Source: CAVSVP01 sp963731125 (GTDB taxonomy: Bacteria > Pseudomonadota > Gammaproteobacteria > Competibacterales > Competibacteraceae). Taken from it: a stretch of DNA of 64,000 nt. Location: positions 124,001 to 188,000 of the forward strand of contig CAVSVP010000007.1 in the NCBI GenBank assembly GCA_963731125.1, read 5' to 3'. Shown here piece by piece: positions 51,741 to 61,205 of the stretch. Each line of letters opens with the position of its first letter. Within the stretch, counting starts at the first letter, position 1. A model generated the notes under the pieces. That model was not told the origin of the DNA and did not search any database. It saw nothing but the letters and a program-made list of their open reading frames with translations. Position numbers and translations under genes: made by a program.

Positions 51741-51953
51741 TTAGCGGACGTTAGCTAAATTTTCGGTGATTTGACGGCCAGCCTGCCTTCTTTTTTCACA
51801 GGGTTTGGAACACCCCGCTAAACACTCGACGCCATCAATATTGTTTAAACCACCACAACTGCCCTTGATGGGATTCCTTTTGAAAATCACTCCAATGGCC
51901 ATTCCGCCAATAGCGGTCAGCATAATCAGAAAGGTAGCGACAAATATTTCCAT
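51741..51953 (-). CDS. nqrM: NqrM-like (DUF539) protein
   Basis: The 70-residue protein has one membrane helix (FVATFLIMLTAIGGMAIGVI), then FKRNPIKGSCGGLNNIDG and a Cys cluster (VECLAGCSKPC). This matches NqrM/DUF539, a small protein needed for maturation of the Na+-translocating NADH:quinone reductase, probably by delivering iron to a Cys4 centre. No nqr genes are in the window, so here it may serve a distant Nqr complex or have a different metal-related task. Confidence 0.85.
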   Translation of the reverse strand: MEIFVATFLIMLTAIGGMAIGVIFKRNPIKGSCGGLNNIDGVECLAGCSKPCEKRRQAGRQITENLANVR

Positions 51954-52142
51954 ACGGGTTCTCCCCCTGAAGTAGTTAACAGATAAAACGAATAAATTTT
52001 ATTACCTCATTAATTCAGACAATAAGAGTCATCCCTAGTTTTTAGGATTGTGCATTCTTTTAGCGGGATCATGCACTCGCTAAAGGCGTGTTGTAAGAAT
52101 TTCCTGTGAGATATCTTGCAATGATGGTTGATAGAGAGTCCT

Positions 52143-52652
52143 TTATTCTTTGCTTTCCAGTAGTTGCTCAATCACTGTTTGCATTAGGTCCAAACGCTTT
52201 TCCATTTCCCGGTGTGCCGCCATCATCCACATCATTGCCATATCATGGTCACCGTGCATTCTCTTATGCATACCCCCCATCATCATGCCTTGGCCCCCCA
52301 TCATCATGCCTTGGCCCCCCATCATCATGCCTTGGCTGCCGCCCGGACAATTACCCTGCATATCGCGCATCATGGTGGCGAGTTCACGCATTTTCTGGCG
52401 GTGTTCCTGCATTAACTTCTGGCGCTCTGCTGGATCGGTAGTCTGACTGAGTTTTTCCCAATGCGACTGCATTTCTTCCATGCGTTGAAGCATGGGAGAC
52501 GTCATTGGCGGTGCCGAAGCCGTGGTGTCGGACTGTGAAGTCTCACCCTGAGCCGTATCTTCAGGGTGATGAGCCTGATGCTCTGTTTGCGCCAAGGCAA
52601 AAGGAGTACTCAATGCTAACGCGATGGCTGTCAATAATGCTTTGGTCTTCAT
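52143..52652 (-). CDS. Periplasmic Met-rich Spy/CpxP-like protein
   Basis: The 169-residue protein has a clear signal peptide (LLTAIALALSTPFALAQ), a helical core (MLQRMEEMQSHWEKLSQTTD and ERQKLMQEHRQKMRELATMM) reminiscent of Spy/CpxP-type helical hairpins, and a tandem block of three GQGMMMG units around 52278-52335 followed by Met/His-rich sequence. It could sequester copper or protect envelope proteins. The gene has its own 190-base upstream region and is divergent from MerR. Confidence 0.78.
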   Translation of the reverse strand: MKTKALLTAIALALSTPFALAQTEHQAHHPEDTAQGETSQSDTTASAPPMTSPMLQRMEEMQSHWEKLSQTTDPAERQKLMQEHRQKMRELATMMRDMQGNCPGGSQGMMMGGQGMMMGGQGMMMGGMHKRMHGDHDMAMMWMMAAHREMEKRLDLMQTVIEQLLESKE

Positions 52653-52895
52653 AATTTTTCTCCTTCGTTCAAGCCCGCTTAGGATAAGACAAAATCAGCA
52701 TAACGACGCAAGTGACTATTTCTAGTAACATTGATCCTATCGAAGTCCTTGCACCCTCTGCTTGAAATGTTGTCAGTATAGGTGGTTAATCGTTTCTAAT
52801 AATGGTCCTCAACCATATCAGTGAGGTGGATTGTGAGAATAGCTGATTGCAATACCGTCGAAGTATCAGCGAATACTTTAGCACATCGCCATCGC

Positions 52896-53342
52896 ATGGG
52901 AGATAGAGCAACTCCTTCCATGACAGTGACAGAACTGGCCCGCTGCGCAGGCGTTACTCCCCATGTTGTGCGCCACTACGTGCGCATTGGGCTGTTAATG
53001 CCCGGACGTCGTCAAGGAAATGGCTATAAGCTGTTCAGCAAACGGGATCTAAACCGACTGCATTTTATCCGCAAGGCTCAAAATCTGGGCTATAAGCTGG
53101 CGGAAATCGCTAAGATCCTTGAAGAGGCGGACCAGGGACGCTCACCCTGTCCTCAGGTACGCGATGTCATTCGTAAGCGCATTGAGGAAAACCGCCGCAG
53201 GCTTAATGAGATGCTGGCTTTGCAGGAACGTATGGAAGAAGCGTTGGTAACTTGGGAAAAACAACCTGACGGCATTCCGGATGGACACACTGTTTGCCAT
53301 CTGATCGAAACAAGCGGCAAGGACTGTATAAACCTTAGGTGA
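52896..53342 (+). CDS. MerR-family metal-responsive regulator
   Basis: The protein (about 148 residues from ATG 52896; other starts at 52821 and 52920 are possible) has a MerR-type winged HTH TVTELARCAGVTPHVVRHYV and the recognition helix region RIGLLMPGRRQGNGYKLFSK, a long dimerisation helix (IEENRRRLNEMLALQERM) and Cys residues late in the chain (SPCPQV, TVCHLIE, GKDC) that may form a metal site as in CueR/ZntR-like proteins. It lies divergent to the Met-rich gene, and the roughly 240-base region between them is a likely operator site. Confidence 0.88.
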   Translation: MGDRATPSMTVTELARCAGVTPHVVRHYVRIGLLMPGRRQGNGYKLFSKRDLNRLHFIRKAQNLGYKLAEIAKILEEADQGRSPCPQVRDVIRKRIEENRRRLNEMLALQERMEEALVTWEKQPDGIPDGHTVCHLIETSGKDCINLR

Positions 53343-53458
53343 TGCTAAAATCCGGGTGATATTCTGCTAGGACATTAAGTTTACGTTGAAGATGTTCTGA
53401 TGAACTGGCTGTTGGGATGGCAATGTGAAGCGGCGTGTCCCGCCAGAACCCGTCGGGC

Positions 53459-54226
53459 TCAGTTCATGTCATCTTCTAGCCAACCCCCCAGCGCCTGTAG
53501 AGAGCGTGGGTCATCAAGACGTGTAACCCAGGCGACGACGGCGCGGCGCGGGGCCTTGAAGCGGGGGTTGGGAAATGGCAAATTGATACCATAACTCTCG
53601 CCCCTGCGTGGCAGCAGCACTGCCCGATAACCTAACACCACAAAATCGTGGTTCAACGTGCGGCCCCGGTTCTCTCCTGCCTGAACGGGTGTAGATAGCT
53701 CAAAGCCCAGCATCGCCAGGTGCAGTTCCAGGGTCTCAGGCTGCTTGGTTTGGGGCATGAAGACCACCATGGCACGATCATCGTCCAGTACTAGTCGCAG
53801 ACTGCCCACCGTCTCAGCCGAAGCCGGCTTCAACCGATGATAGCGAAACCAGCCTCGCCATTCCGCACCGTCCAGCACCCACCCTGGCGTATAGACAGTG
53901 CGCACCAGGCCGTGATGGGCGTAGTTCTGCTGGCGTGCGCTGTAGCGCTGATCTGCGAAGCGGTCCTGCCAACCCAGGTAATCCCAGTAGTCCACGTGAA
54001 AAGCCACCGGCACCACTTGCCGCCACAGCCGCGCATCGTTCTTAAGGCTGCTCAGCCAGCGATCTGCCGGCGGGCAGCTGCTGCAGCCCTCGGAGGTGTA
54101 GAGTTCCAACAGGCTAACTCGGGTATGCGGACTTTGCAGCCGCAGCACATCGGCTACAGCAGTGGAAAGAGTCGACAAACTAAGCCATAACAGCAGTGCG
54201 ATGGGCAGCCTCAGCATATCAGTCAC
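53459..54226 (-). CDS. DUF1223 thioredoxin-like exported protein
   Basis: The 255-residue protein has a signal peptide (LPIALLLWLSLSTLSTAVA) and the DUF1223 pattern: LLELYTSEGCSSCPPADRWL, with a CSSC redox-like motif in a thioredoxin-fold start, then AFHVDYWDYLGWQDRFADQR and YTPGWVLDGAEWRGW. The family is widespread in proteobacteria; a disulfide role is plausible but not proven. It lies alone, on the minus strand. Confidence 0.88.
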   Translation of the reverse strand: MTDMLRLPIALLLWLSLSTLSTAVADVLRLQSPHTRVSLLELYTSEGCSSCPPADRWLSSLKNDARLWRQVVPVAFHVDYWDYLGWQDRFADQRYSARQQNYAHHGLVRTVYTPGWVLDGAEWRGWFRYHRLKPASAETVGSLRLVLDDDRAMVVFMPQTKQPETLELHLAMLGFELSTPVQAGENRGRTLNHDFVVLGYRAVLLPRRGESYGINLPFPNPRFKAPRRAVVAWVTRLDDPRSLQALGGWLEDDMN

Positions 54227-54355
54227 CTCGACAGTGGTGAGAATGCTATGTTATACGGTGTTCAGCAGGCCGTGGATGCGTCATGGCAGGCGGCGCGTCG
54301 AGATGATTGCAAGACAATATATTGCTTGAACGCAGCTGCTACGGGCAACCTGCAT

Positions 54356-55375
54356 TCACCCGCCTCCGCTAAAGTCGACTTCCGAATCCCAAATCCTTTG
54401 CCAGAGCAGGGGCAGCCGATTCCAATCCCGCTTCACAGGCAGTTGAGTGCTAGCTACCGGCTGCGGATGTGGATTGCTCACCTTCCCCACCCTAAGCCGA
54501 AAAACATAGTTGGGTTCAATACCCATGCGCAGATCGCTCATCACAATCGCATCACCCTCGCGTTCCACCGAATAGAAGCCATGGGTGAACCTCTGCAACC
54601 TCTGCACCGGCCAATGGGTTTCCAAGCCTCTGAGCAAGCTAGGCGTGCTTTCGATACGAGTGGTCTTGATGGCGTTGCTGTCGTCCAACAGCGAGTAATA
54701 GCCCACCTGGTAGTAATGATCGTTGACTGCCACGATTCGCCATAGCACGGAGTTAAGCGGGGTAGGTTGAACCAGCAACCGCTGGTATTGGATGCCTTGG
54801 GCCTCCAGCGAGCGCGCAGCCAGATGTTCCAGGTGCCACTGCATCCCCAGTCCCCAGACGAGATAGGCCGTACTCAACGCCAGTCCCACCAGGTTGGCGC
54901 GGTAGCCCACCGGACGATGGCGCAGGATCAATGCGATCACCACCCCTATCACCAGTGGCAACGTATAGGCCGGATCGATGATAAATATTGAGCCAATGGA
55001 GACGGGGTAGTCGGTTAGCGGCCAGAAGATCTGTGTACCGTATACCGTTAAGGAGTCCAGCAGCACATGAGTCGCGAACACTGCGTAGACCAGTACCGCC
55101 CAACGTCGCTTAAGGTCGCTTGTCTGTGGATGGACCTTCAGGATTAGCCACACGACCAGCGGCGTCAGCGCCGCCAGCACGAACAGTGAATGGCTGAACG
55201 AACGGTGATAGGTGAAGCTCGCCACCGCCTCACCCATGGGGATAAACACATCTAGGTCCGGCAGAGTTCCGCAGATGCTTCCCCAAAGCGCCGCACGAGG
55301 GCCGACTTTACGGCCCAGAACAGCTTCACCGACCGCAGCGCCTAGCGCAATTTGGGTAACTGAATCCATAGCCAT
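54356..55375 (-). CDS. Membrane-bound metal-dependent hydrolase (YdjM/DUF457-type)
   Basis: The 339-residue protein has four or five membrane helices and the conserved N-terminal metal-binding pattern MDSVTQIALGAAVGEAVLGR, CGTLPDLDVFIPMGEAVASF, TYHRSFSHSLFVLA (HRxxxHS) and FATHVLLDSLTVYG. These match the LexA-regulated YdjM family of integral-membrane hydrolases. The C-terminal half is soluble and less conserved. The substrate is unknown. It has a good ATG 105 bases from the IS at 55481. Confidence 0.88.
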   Translation of the reverse strand: MAMDSVTQIALGAAVGEAVLGRKVGPRAALWGSICGTLPDLDVFIPMGEAVASFTYHRSFSHSLFVLAALTPLVVWLILKVHPQTSDLKRRWAVLVYAVFATHVLLDSLTVYGTQIFWPLTDYPVSIGSIFIIDPAYTLPLVIGVVIALILRHRPVGYRANLVGLALSTAYLVWGLGMQWHLEHLAARSLEAQGIQYQRLLVQPTPLNSVLWRIVAVNDHYYQVGYYSLLDDSNAIKTTRIESTPSLLRGLETHWPVQRLQRFTHGFYSVEREGDAIVMSDLRMGIEPNYVFRLRVGKVSNPHPQPVASTQLPVKRDWNRLPLLWQRIWDSEVDFSGGG

Positions 55376-55486
55376 TCACTGGAAAGAAGGAATATCAAAG
55401 TTGACCGGCGCCGAGTTACAGAAGTTCCGGTTACATCGGGCGCAGATTCATAATAAAGATATCCAAAATTAATAATGTTGTAGGAC

Positions 55487-56707
55487 TTACGCATTGACAG
55501 CGGCCTGATATTGTGGATTGAGATAATCTTTCCCGATGATGAAGGAACTGACAAACCCAGCGACCACCTCCTTGTACAAATCACGCTGCCACTGATAGGC
55601 ATTAGTGATGACCTCATGGATTTGCATCTGCTGCAAATGGACGTAGCTGCACAGGGCGGCAAAAATAGGGTTGAGAATAGGGACTTTGCGGCGTACCTGG
55701 AATGTCTCGATGTGACAGACCTGCTTGATGAGACGGTGGTACTGCTCAATGTGCCAGTGCTGGTCATGACGTTTCTGGAATTCGGTTTGGGAGAAGGGTT
55801 CATAGGCATCGGCCTGCGGCAGAAATACGACGTAATGGCGCAGTTGGTCTTTTAACCGCGTCCGAAACAGTTTTACCTCACCGAAATCGCGAAGCCAGAC
55901 CTTACGCCCGTCGTCGGGGATATCCAGCTGCTGGACTTGGACCCAAGTGCCTTTTTCTATGGCTACCCGGCGGTTGTTTTCCACGGCAAACAGGAACCCC
56001 ATCCGGTGGTGTCTGACCGTCTTGAGGTTGCTGGCGCTGGAATACCAACTGTCCCCGGTGATGAAATCCGGTTGCAGCCCCCACGCCACCACCTGGACCA
56101 GCATGTCGAGGAAATAATCATTCTTGGTCTTGTGCTCGGTTTTGTCATAGACCCGATAGTTGACCGGCAAACTCCGCCCTTGCGGGTCGGTGTAATACAA
56201 CGTGATCAGGTTTATCCTAGGGTGTCTAAAAACGCCATTTTTGGGCCAAACTCGTTGCCCGATTTTTGGACTCAGAGATTATCACTCATATACCGATTAG
56301 CACTGGGTTTGGGACCAATCAGTGAGGTCCAAAAAGTGGTCAAGGCAAATTGGCCGACTTGGACGCCCTAGGTTTATCCCCTTGACCACCCGGTGATGTT
56401 TGCCAGACCACACATGGCTCACCAAGTCCATGTGCCGGCTGTAAGGTTTATCCAAGGTGCTGTCATCCACGCTCAGTGTCCCACCCACCGGATTCAACAG
56501 CTGGCTAGCCTCATCGAACAGGTCCTTCGGCTCGTATCCCTCCCGCCAGAGAAAGCGAGTGACGCTGTCATGAGAAATACCCATCACTTCCGATAAGCGG
56601 GTACAGGTAGCCGATTTGGGCTCACTCATCAAAAACCCCATATACATCGGTAAGGTACAGCGGGCACTGGGTGGGCGTGTCGTGTGTCTTATCATTCGGT
56701 ATAGCAA
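55487..56707 (-). pseudogene. DDE transposase (IS4-like) broken by a MITE
   Basis: The N-terminal half (56707 down to 56379) has an HTH region (RLSEVMGISHDSVTRFLWRE) and the first catalytic Asp in LSVDDSTLDKPYSRHM, then WSGKHHRVVKGINL. The C-terminal half (from about 56209 down to 55487) continues LYYTDPQGRSLPVNYRVYDK with the second Asp in FITGDSWYSS and the Glu in HWHIEQYHRLIKQVCHIE. Removing the 155-bp insertion with one copy of its duplication rejoins the frame (GINL-ITLYYTD). The family resembles IS4-like DDE enzymes; the exact group is not certain. Not active in its present state. Confidence 0.88.
56217..56371. repeat. 155-bp MITE inside the IS transposase
   Basis: The ends CTAGGGTGTCTAAA (56217 on) and, inverted, CTAGGGCGTCCAAG (from 56371 back) form imperfect terminal inverted repeats. 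GTTTATC flanks it directly on both sides (56210-56216 and 56372-56378), and up to nine bases can be counted as duplicated. It has no coding capacity. It proves a second-wave insertion into the IS. Confidence 0.88.
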
Positions 56708-56836
56708 AGTTGGTGGTCGAAAGGTTGCCAGTCATCACAAATCGATCTATTTGTCAATGCGTAAGTTCTATGTTGCTTGCCATCTGTGCTAGCTTATCGA
56801 AGGAAGACGGGTAAATAACGACAAAGGCAAAGTACG

Positions 56837-57754
56837 ATGACGGTTTCCAAGATTGAGCTTACCGCTGAAGGGCTGGAATGTTCCCGGGTGGCGTGGGGAA
56901 TGATGCGAATTCATCAAGACGTGGATTCCCAGAACCCCAAGGAGCTGCTGAGAAAGATCGAGGAATGTTTGGAAGTGGGGGTCACCACCTTCGATCAGGC
57001 GGATATCTACGGCGACTATACCTGCGAGGCTCTCCTGGGCGCGGCCTTGGCCGAAAGTCCCAATCTGCGCGGACAGATTCAGTTAATCAGTAAGTGCGGC
57101 TGTATGTTAATTTCTCACAACCGCCCCGAGCATCGGGTCAAACACTATGATACCAGCCGCCAGCATATCATCGCCTCAGCGGAAGATTCCCTGCGCAATC
57201 TCCGCACGGATTACCTGGATCTGTTTCTAATCCACCGGCCCGATCCGTTGCTAAACGCCGACGAGGTGGCTGAGGCTTTGGTGGCGCTTAGAACAGCCGG
57301 CAAGGTGCGCCATTGCGGTGTTTCCAATTTTCTACCCTGGCAGTTTGATTTACTCCAATCCCGGCTGGATTTTACTCTGGTGACCAATCAAATCCAGGTA
57401 TCGGTGTTGTATATGGATGCGTTGCACGACGGCTCTCTCGATCAATGCCAGCGTCGGCGTATCGTGCCCATGGCATGGTCCCCTTTGGGGGGTAATGCGC
57501 TGTTTTTCAGCGACGAGGAACGGGTTGTTCGGGTCAGGCAAGTGTTGCAGGCTGTTTCCGAGGAACTCGGCGCCGTCGGAATCGACCAGGTGGCCCTGGC
57601 CTGGGTGCTTCAGCATCCCTCTCGGCCCTTGCCGGTGTTAGGCACCAACCGCATCAGCCGCATTCATTCCCTGGCCGATGCGGAGAAACTGACGCTGACT
57701 CGCCAGCAGTGGTTTGCGATCTGGGAGGCCTCGGCCGGTCATCCGGTGCCTTGA
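56837..57754 (+). CDS. Aldo/keto reductase (YdhF-type)
   Basis: The 305-residue protein is a TIM-barrel NADPH-dependent oxidoreductase. The catalytic tetrad is visible: Asp in TTFDQADIYGDY with Tyr in the same segment, Lys in LISKCGCMLIS and His in LDLFLIHRPDPLLN. CGVSNFLPWQFDLL and PVLGTNRISRIHSL are the cofactor-binding parts. It matches the YdhF group in E. coli, whose natural substrate is not known. It follows the IS and precedes the defence locus. Confidence 0.93.
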   Translation: MTVSKIELTAEGLECSRVAWGMMRIHQDVDSQNPKELLRKIEECLEVGVTTFDQADIYGDYTCEALLGAALAESPNLRGQIQLISKCGCMLISHNRPEHRVKHYDTSRQHIIASAEDSLRNLRTDYLDLFLIHRPDPLLNADEVAEALVALRTAGKVRHCGVSNFLPWQFDLLQSRLDFTLVTNQIQVSVLYMDALHDGSLDQCQRRRIVPMAWSPLGGNALFFSDEERVVRVRQVLQAVSEELGAVGIDQVALAWVLQHPSRPLPVLGTNRISRIHSLADAEKLTLTRQQWFAIWEASAGHPVP

Positions 57755-57896
57755 TGTTGTTGCGATTGAACGAGCTGCCAGGCATGGCGGCTGAGTACTT
57801 GATGATAAGCACTGAAATCTGAAAGCCGCCTCCTCGCTTAAACAAACCTATCTGGAAAGCGCTGCGGCGAAGTTTACGCAAAAGGGTGGAGGCGAA

Positions 57897-58223
57897 CTAT
57901 TTCCTGGTAATCTGCTTGAGCAGCTTGTCCATCGCCTTGTCAGTCAGGCCAGCAATTGCTCGAAACACATCAGGACGCTCTCGAATCCTTTGCCGTATCG
58001 CTGCAGGCACCTTGTCCGCCAGCAACAAAAGCTCTTCCTCGTCTGCCTCAATTTCTTCAGCCAGCTTGTGGATGAACTTCTCACTGGGATAGTCGCCGAA
58101 GTGCAGTCTTCCGTTCTCAACTTTGCTGATGTAAGAGACGCTAACACCGAGTCTGTCGGCCAGCTCACGCTGCGTGAACTGCCGGGCTTCACGAAGTGTC
58201 CGGACACGTTCGCCAAATTGCAT
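57897..58223 (-). CDS. XRE-family transcriptional regulator
   Basis: The 108-residue protein has an N-terminal lambda-repressor-type HTH (LREARQFTQRELADRLGVSV then SYISKVENG) and a helical tail rich in Glu/Asp (EEIEADEEELLLLADKVPAA, RERPDVFRAIAGLTDKAMDK). Regulators of this exact length and tail type are common at the edge of restriction-modification and similar defence loci. It is divergent from the helicase, with 95 bases between the starts, where a shared operator is likely. Confidence 0.92.
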   Translation of the reverse strand: MQFGERVRTLREARQFTQRELADRLGVSVSYISKVENGRLHFGDYPSEKFIHKLAEEIEADEEELLLLADKVPAAIRQRIRERPDVFRAIAGLTDKAMDKLLKQITRK

Positions 58224-58318
58224 TGCACGCCCTCACCTGATTGCCTGAACGGAATATTTATCGTATGCTGCCAGTACTTTTTGGTCAACAAGCAGCAGGA
58301 CGCAGGACGGCGGGCCAT

Positions 58319-61189
58319 ATGACGACCCCATACCACGCCAAGTATTTCGCACACGACTTGACCCGTCAGGCACAGCCGGGGGACATGAATCGTTTGTCGA
58401 TGGCTTTATTCGATGCCTGCGTTGATCTAAACCCGCATCAGATTGAAGCGGCAATGTTTGCACTTCGCAGTCCGCTCTCGAAGGGCATAGTGCTAGCCGA
58501 TGAGGTCGGCCTTGGCAAAACCATTGAGGCCGGTCTCGTCCTCTGCCAGCACTGGGCCGAACGAAAGCGAAAGCTGCTCGTCATCTGCCCGGCCAGCCTC
58601 CGAAAACAGTGGAGTCTGGAACTGCTGGAGAAGTTCAACCTTCCCAACATCATCCTCGACGCCAAGACTTACCGTCAGGCAGTGCGTGAGGGTAATAGCA
58701 CTCCGTTCGCTGTTGACAAAGTGGTCATCACGTCGTTTCACTTCGCCAGCCGTTTTCGGGGAGACATCCGAGCCGTTCCCTTTAATCTCGTCGTCATTGA
58801 CGAAGCCCACAAGCTCCGCAACGCCTATCGTCCCAGCAACAAGATTGGCCAGAACATCAAATGGGCCATCGAGGACCGAAAGAAGTGCCTGCTAACCGCC
58901 ACACCACTCCAGAATTCCCTGCTAGAACTCTATGGTTTGTCCACCATCCTCGACGACTTGATCTTTGGCGACGTGACTTCGTTCCGTTCGCAATACACAA
59001 ACGCCGGTGCCGACCTTAATACTCTCCGTGGCCGACTGCAATCGTTTTGCAAACGAACGCTGAGGCGGCAGGTGGTTGAATACATTCAGTATACCGAACG
59101 CCGTCCAATCACGGTTCGTTTCCGCCCGACCGACGACGAGCAGAAACTCTATGAATTAGTCTCTGAGTTCCTGAATCGGGAAGAAACCTTCTCTGTCCCT
59201 CACCGGCAGCGACACCTGATTGTACTTATCCTACGGAAACTGCTTGCCTCGTCCTCGCACGCCATCGCCAACACGTTAGAGACGATGAAGACCCGCCTGG
59301 AGGAAATGCGAGAAGGCCTGCAGCCGGACGAGGAAGACGAAGACTTCATGGAGGAACTGATCGGGGTTGAGGAACTCGAAGATGATTACCTTGACGAGAT
59401 TCTTGAAGGGACAACTGACGAAATAGAGCAGGCCGAGCCGGAAATCGACCTCCAAAAGCTTGGCACGGAGATTGAAGAACTTACCCGATACGCGCAATGG
59501 GCGCGCAGTATCGGCATCGACACCAAAAGCCGTTCCCTCCTAAAAGCCCTCGAACTCGGGTTTGCCGAGATGGAGAAGATGGGGGCAAAACGTAAAGCTC
59601 TTGTTTTCACAGAATCTCGCCGCACGCAGGACTACCTCAAGAATTTTCTCGAATCTAACGGTTATGCTGATCAGATTGTCTTGTTCAATGGTACGAACTC
59701 CGACCCGGACTCTCGCCATATCATCGAGCAGTGGATCGGGAAGAACGCTGCCATCGGGCGAGTGACCGGCTCCCGCCAAATCGATAGCCGCACGGCTTTG
59801 ATCGAACATTTCCGAGACAACGCTGCCGTGATGATTGCCACGGAGGCAGCAGCGGAAGGCGTAAACATGCAATTCTGCTCGCTAATTGTCAACTACGATC
59901 TACCGTGGAATCCCCAGCGAATCGAGCAGCGGATCGGTCGTTGTCATCGCTACGGCCAAAAGCACGATGTCGTCGTCATTAACTTCCTGAACGAGCGCAA
60001 CGAGGCCGACCGCCGTGTCCACGAACTTCTCGCCGAGAAGTTTAATCTCTTCAACGGCGTCTTCGGAGCATCCGACGAGGTACTGGGCCAGATCGAATCA
60101 GGGGTTGATTTCGAGAAGCGTATACTCGCCATCTATCAGCAGTGCCGCACACTGCAAGAGATTGACGCGGCGTTCCAGCGACTTCAAGAGGAAATGGACG
60201 AAACCATCCAGTCCAAGATGGCTGCTACCCGCCGGATGCTCTTGGAGCATTTCGACGAGGACGTCCATGCCCGGCTGAAAATGCGGCTGGATGATGCCCG
60301 AGCCAAATTGGATCGCATCGGTCGTCAGTTCTGGACTCTTACAAAATTTGTATTGGACGGACACGCTACGTTCTGGGACGAGACACTGACCTTTCGGCTT
60401 CACCAGTCGCCAGTCAGCGAATGTCGGCTTGGAACGTATTACCTGATCTCCAAAGAGCATCAGAACGTTACCGGCGACTTTTTATATCGGTTGTCTCATC
60501 CCTTGGGCGAGTGGACTATCGAGCAAGGAAAGCAGTGGTTCACACCGGTAGCGAAAGTCACGTTCGACGTAACCAACTATCCGGCGAAGATTTCCATGGT
60601 GGAAGCCCTCAAGAGCAAGGCTGGTTGGCTCACGCTACAGCACCTCACCATCGATTCTTTCGACCGAGAGGAATACCTTCTGTTCTCGGCAATGACCAGC
60701 AACGGGAAATCACTTGATCAGGAGACCTGTCAGAAGCTCTTCCACTGTGTGGGTGCCGTCGCTAAGCCAGACGATATACTGCTTGAGCTGGAAGATCGGC
60801 TGAAAAGGGAGGCTGGCCGTCACGCCGAGGCGACCATCGCCAGTTCTTTGGAAAGCAACAACCGACTGTTCAATGAGGAGCGGGAGCGGCTAGAGAAGTG
60901 GGCCGAGGACATGATAGTCGCCGCCGAGAAAGAATTGGCAGAAACTAAAGCGCAAATCAAAGCCATGCGTCGTCAATCACGCTTGGCAACGACGCTTGAT
61001 GAGCAAAACGAACTGCAGCAGAAACTCCGGGATTTGGAGCGGAAACAACGGAAACAACGACAGCAGATTTTTGAAATCGAAGACGAGATCGCCGAGAAGC
61101 GGGACAGGCTGATTGATGGTCTTCAGCGACGAATGAGCCAGAAAACACACAGCACACACCTTTTCACGATCCAGTGGGAGGTAGTGTGA
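58319..61189 (+). CDS. SNF2/RapA-type DEAD-box helicase of a defence locus
   Basis: The 956-residue protein is an SF2 (SNF2/HepA-like) ATPase. Visible motifs are the Q-like region LNPHQIEAAMFALR, Walker A VLADEVGLGKTIEAGLV (about residue 60), DEAH box LVVIDEAHKLRN (about 160), motif III LLTATPLQNS, and in the second lobe VFTESRRTQDYLKNFL, ATEAAAEGVNMQFC and QRIEQRIGRCHRYGQ (about 535). An acidic insertion (EDEDFMEELIGVEELEDDYL) and a long C-terminal coiled coil (EKELAETKAQIKAMRRQSRL) follow. I chose ATG 58319 with AGGACGG upstream. It precedes an S23-type gene and a type III-like methyltransferase and would act as the translocating part of an anti-phage system. Confidence 0.93.
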   Translation: MTTPYHAKYFAHDLTRQAQPGDMNRLSMALFDACVDLNPHQIEAAMFALRSPLSKGIVLADEVGLGKTIEAGLVLCQHWAERKRKLLVICPASLRKQWSLELLEKFNLPNIILDAKTYRQAVREGNSTPFAVDKVVITSFHFASRFRGDIRAVPFNLVVIDEAHKLRNAYRPSNKIGQNIKWAIEDRKKCLLTATPLQNSLLELYGLSTILDDLIFGDVTSFRSQYTNAGADLNTLRGRLQSFCKRTLRRQVVEYIQYTERRPITVRFRPTDDEQKLYELVSEFLNREETFSVPHRQRHLIVLILRKLLASSSHAIANTLETMKTRLEEMREGLQPDEEDEDFMEELIGVEELEDDYLDEILEGTTDEIEQAEPEIDLQKLGTEIEELTRYAQWARSIGIDTKSRSLLKALELGFAEMEKMGAKRKALVFTESRRTQDYLKNFLESNGYADQIVLFNGTNSDPDSRHIIEQWIGKNAAIGRVTGSRQIDSRTALIEHFRDNAAVMIATEAAAEGVNMQFCSLIVNYDLPWNPQRIEQRIGRCHRYGQKHDVVVINFLNERNEADRRVHELLAEKFNLFNGVFGASDEVLGQIESGVDFEKRILAIYQQCRTLQEIDAAFQRLQEEMDETIQSKMAATRRMLLEHFDEDVHARLKMRLDDARAKLDRIGRQFWTLTKFVLDGHATFWDETLTFRLHQSPVSECRLGTYYLISKEHQNVTGDFLYRLSHPLGEWTIEQGKQWFTPVAKVTFDVTNYPAKISMVEALKSKAGWLTLQHLTIDSFDREEYLLFSAMTSNGKSLDQETCQKLFHCVGAVAKPDDILLELEDRLKREAGRHAEATIASSLESNNRLFNEERERLEKWAEDMIVAAEKELAETKAQIKAMRRQSRLATTLDEQNELQQKLRDLERKQRKQRQQIFEIEDEIAEKRDRLIDGLQRRMSQKTHSTHLFTIQWEVV

Positions 61190-61205
61190 AGTGTTCAGTT
61201 TTCAG
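61182..61205 (+). repeat. 24-bp direct repeat, left copy, with GTTCAG tandem array
   Basis: A 24-base sequence that begins TAGTGTGAAGTGTTCAG is identical at 61182-61205 and 61624-61647, flanking the S23-type gene. The left copy continues as a tandem array of CAGTTTTCA/CAGTGTTCA units to about 61266. The left copy includes the helicase stop codon. Together they look like the scar of a cassette insertion. Confidence 0.88.

Larger units (their letters stand above)
55481..56771 (-). mobile_element. IS element carrying a nested MITE
   Basis: TAGGACTTACGCATTGACA (55481-55499) and TGTCAATGCGTAAGTTCTA (56753-56771) are 19-bp inverted ends with one mismatch. TGTTG lies outside both ends (55476-55480 and 56772-56776), a 5-bp target duplication. 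The element holds one transposase gene on the minus strand, which is interrupted by a 155-bp insertion at 56217-56371. Confidence 0.88.

Noticed and set aside
52206..52415. Plus-strand His-rich frame (repeated HHHALAP) opposite the Met-rich gene
   Set aside because: It is the complement of the GQGMMMG repeats; the minus-strand protein has a signal peptide and a helical core.
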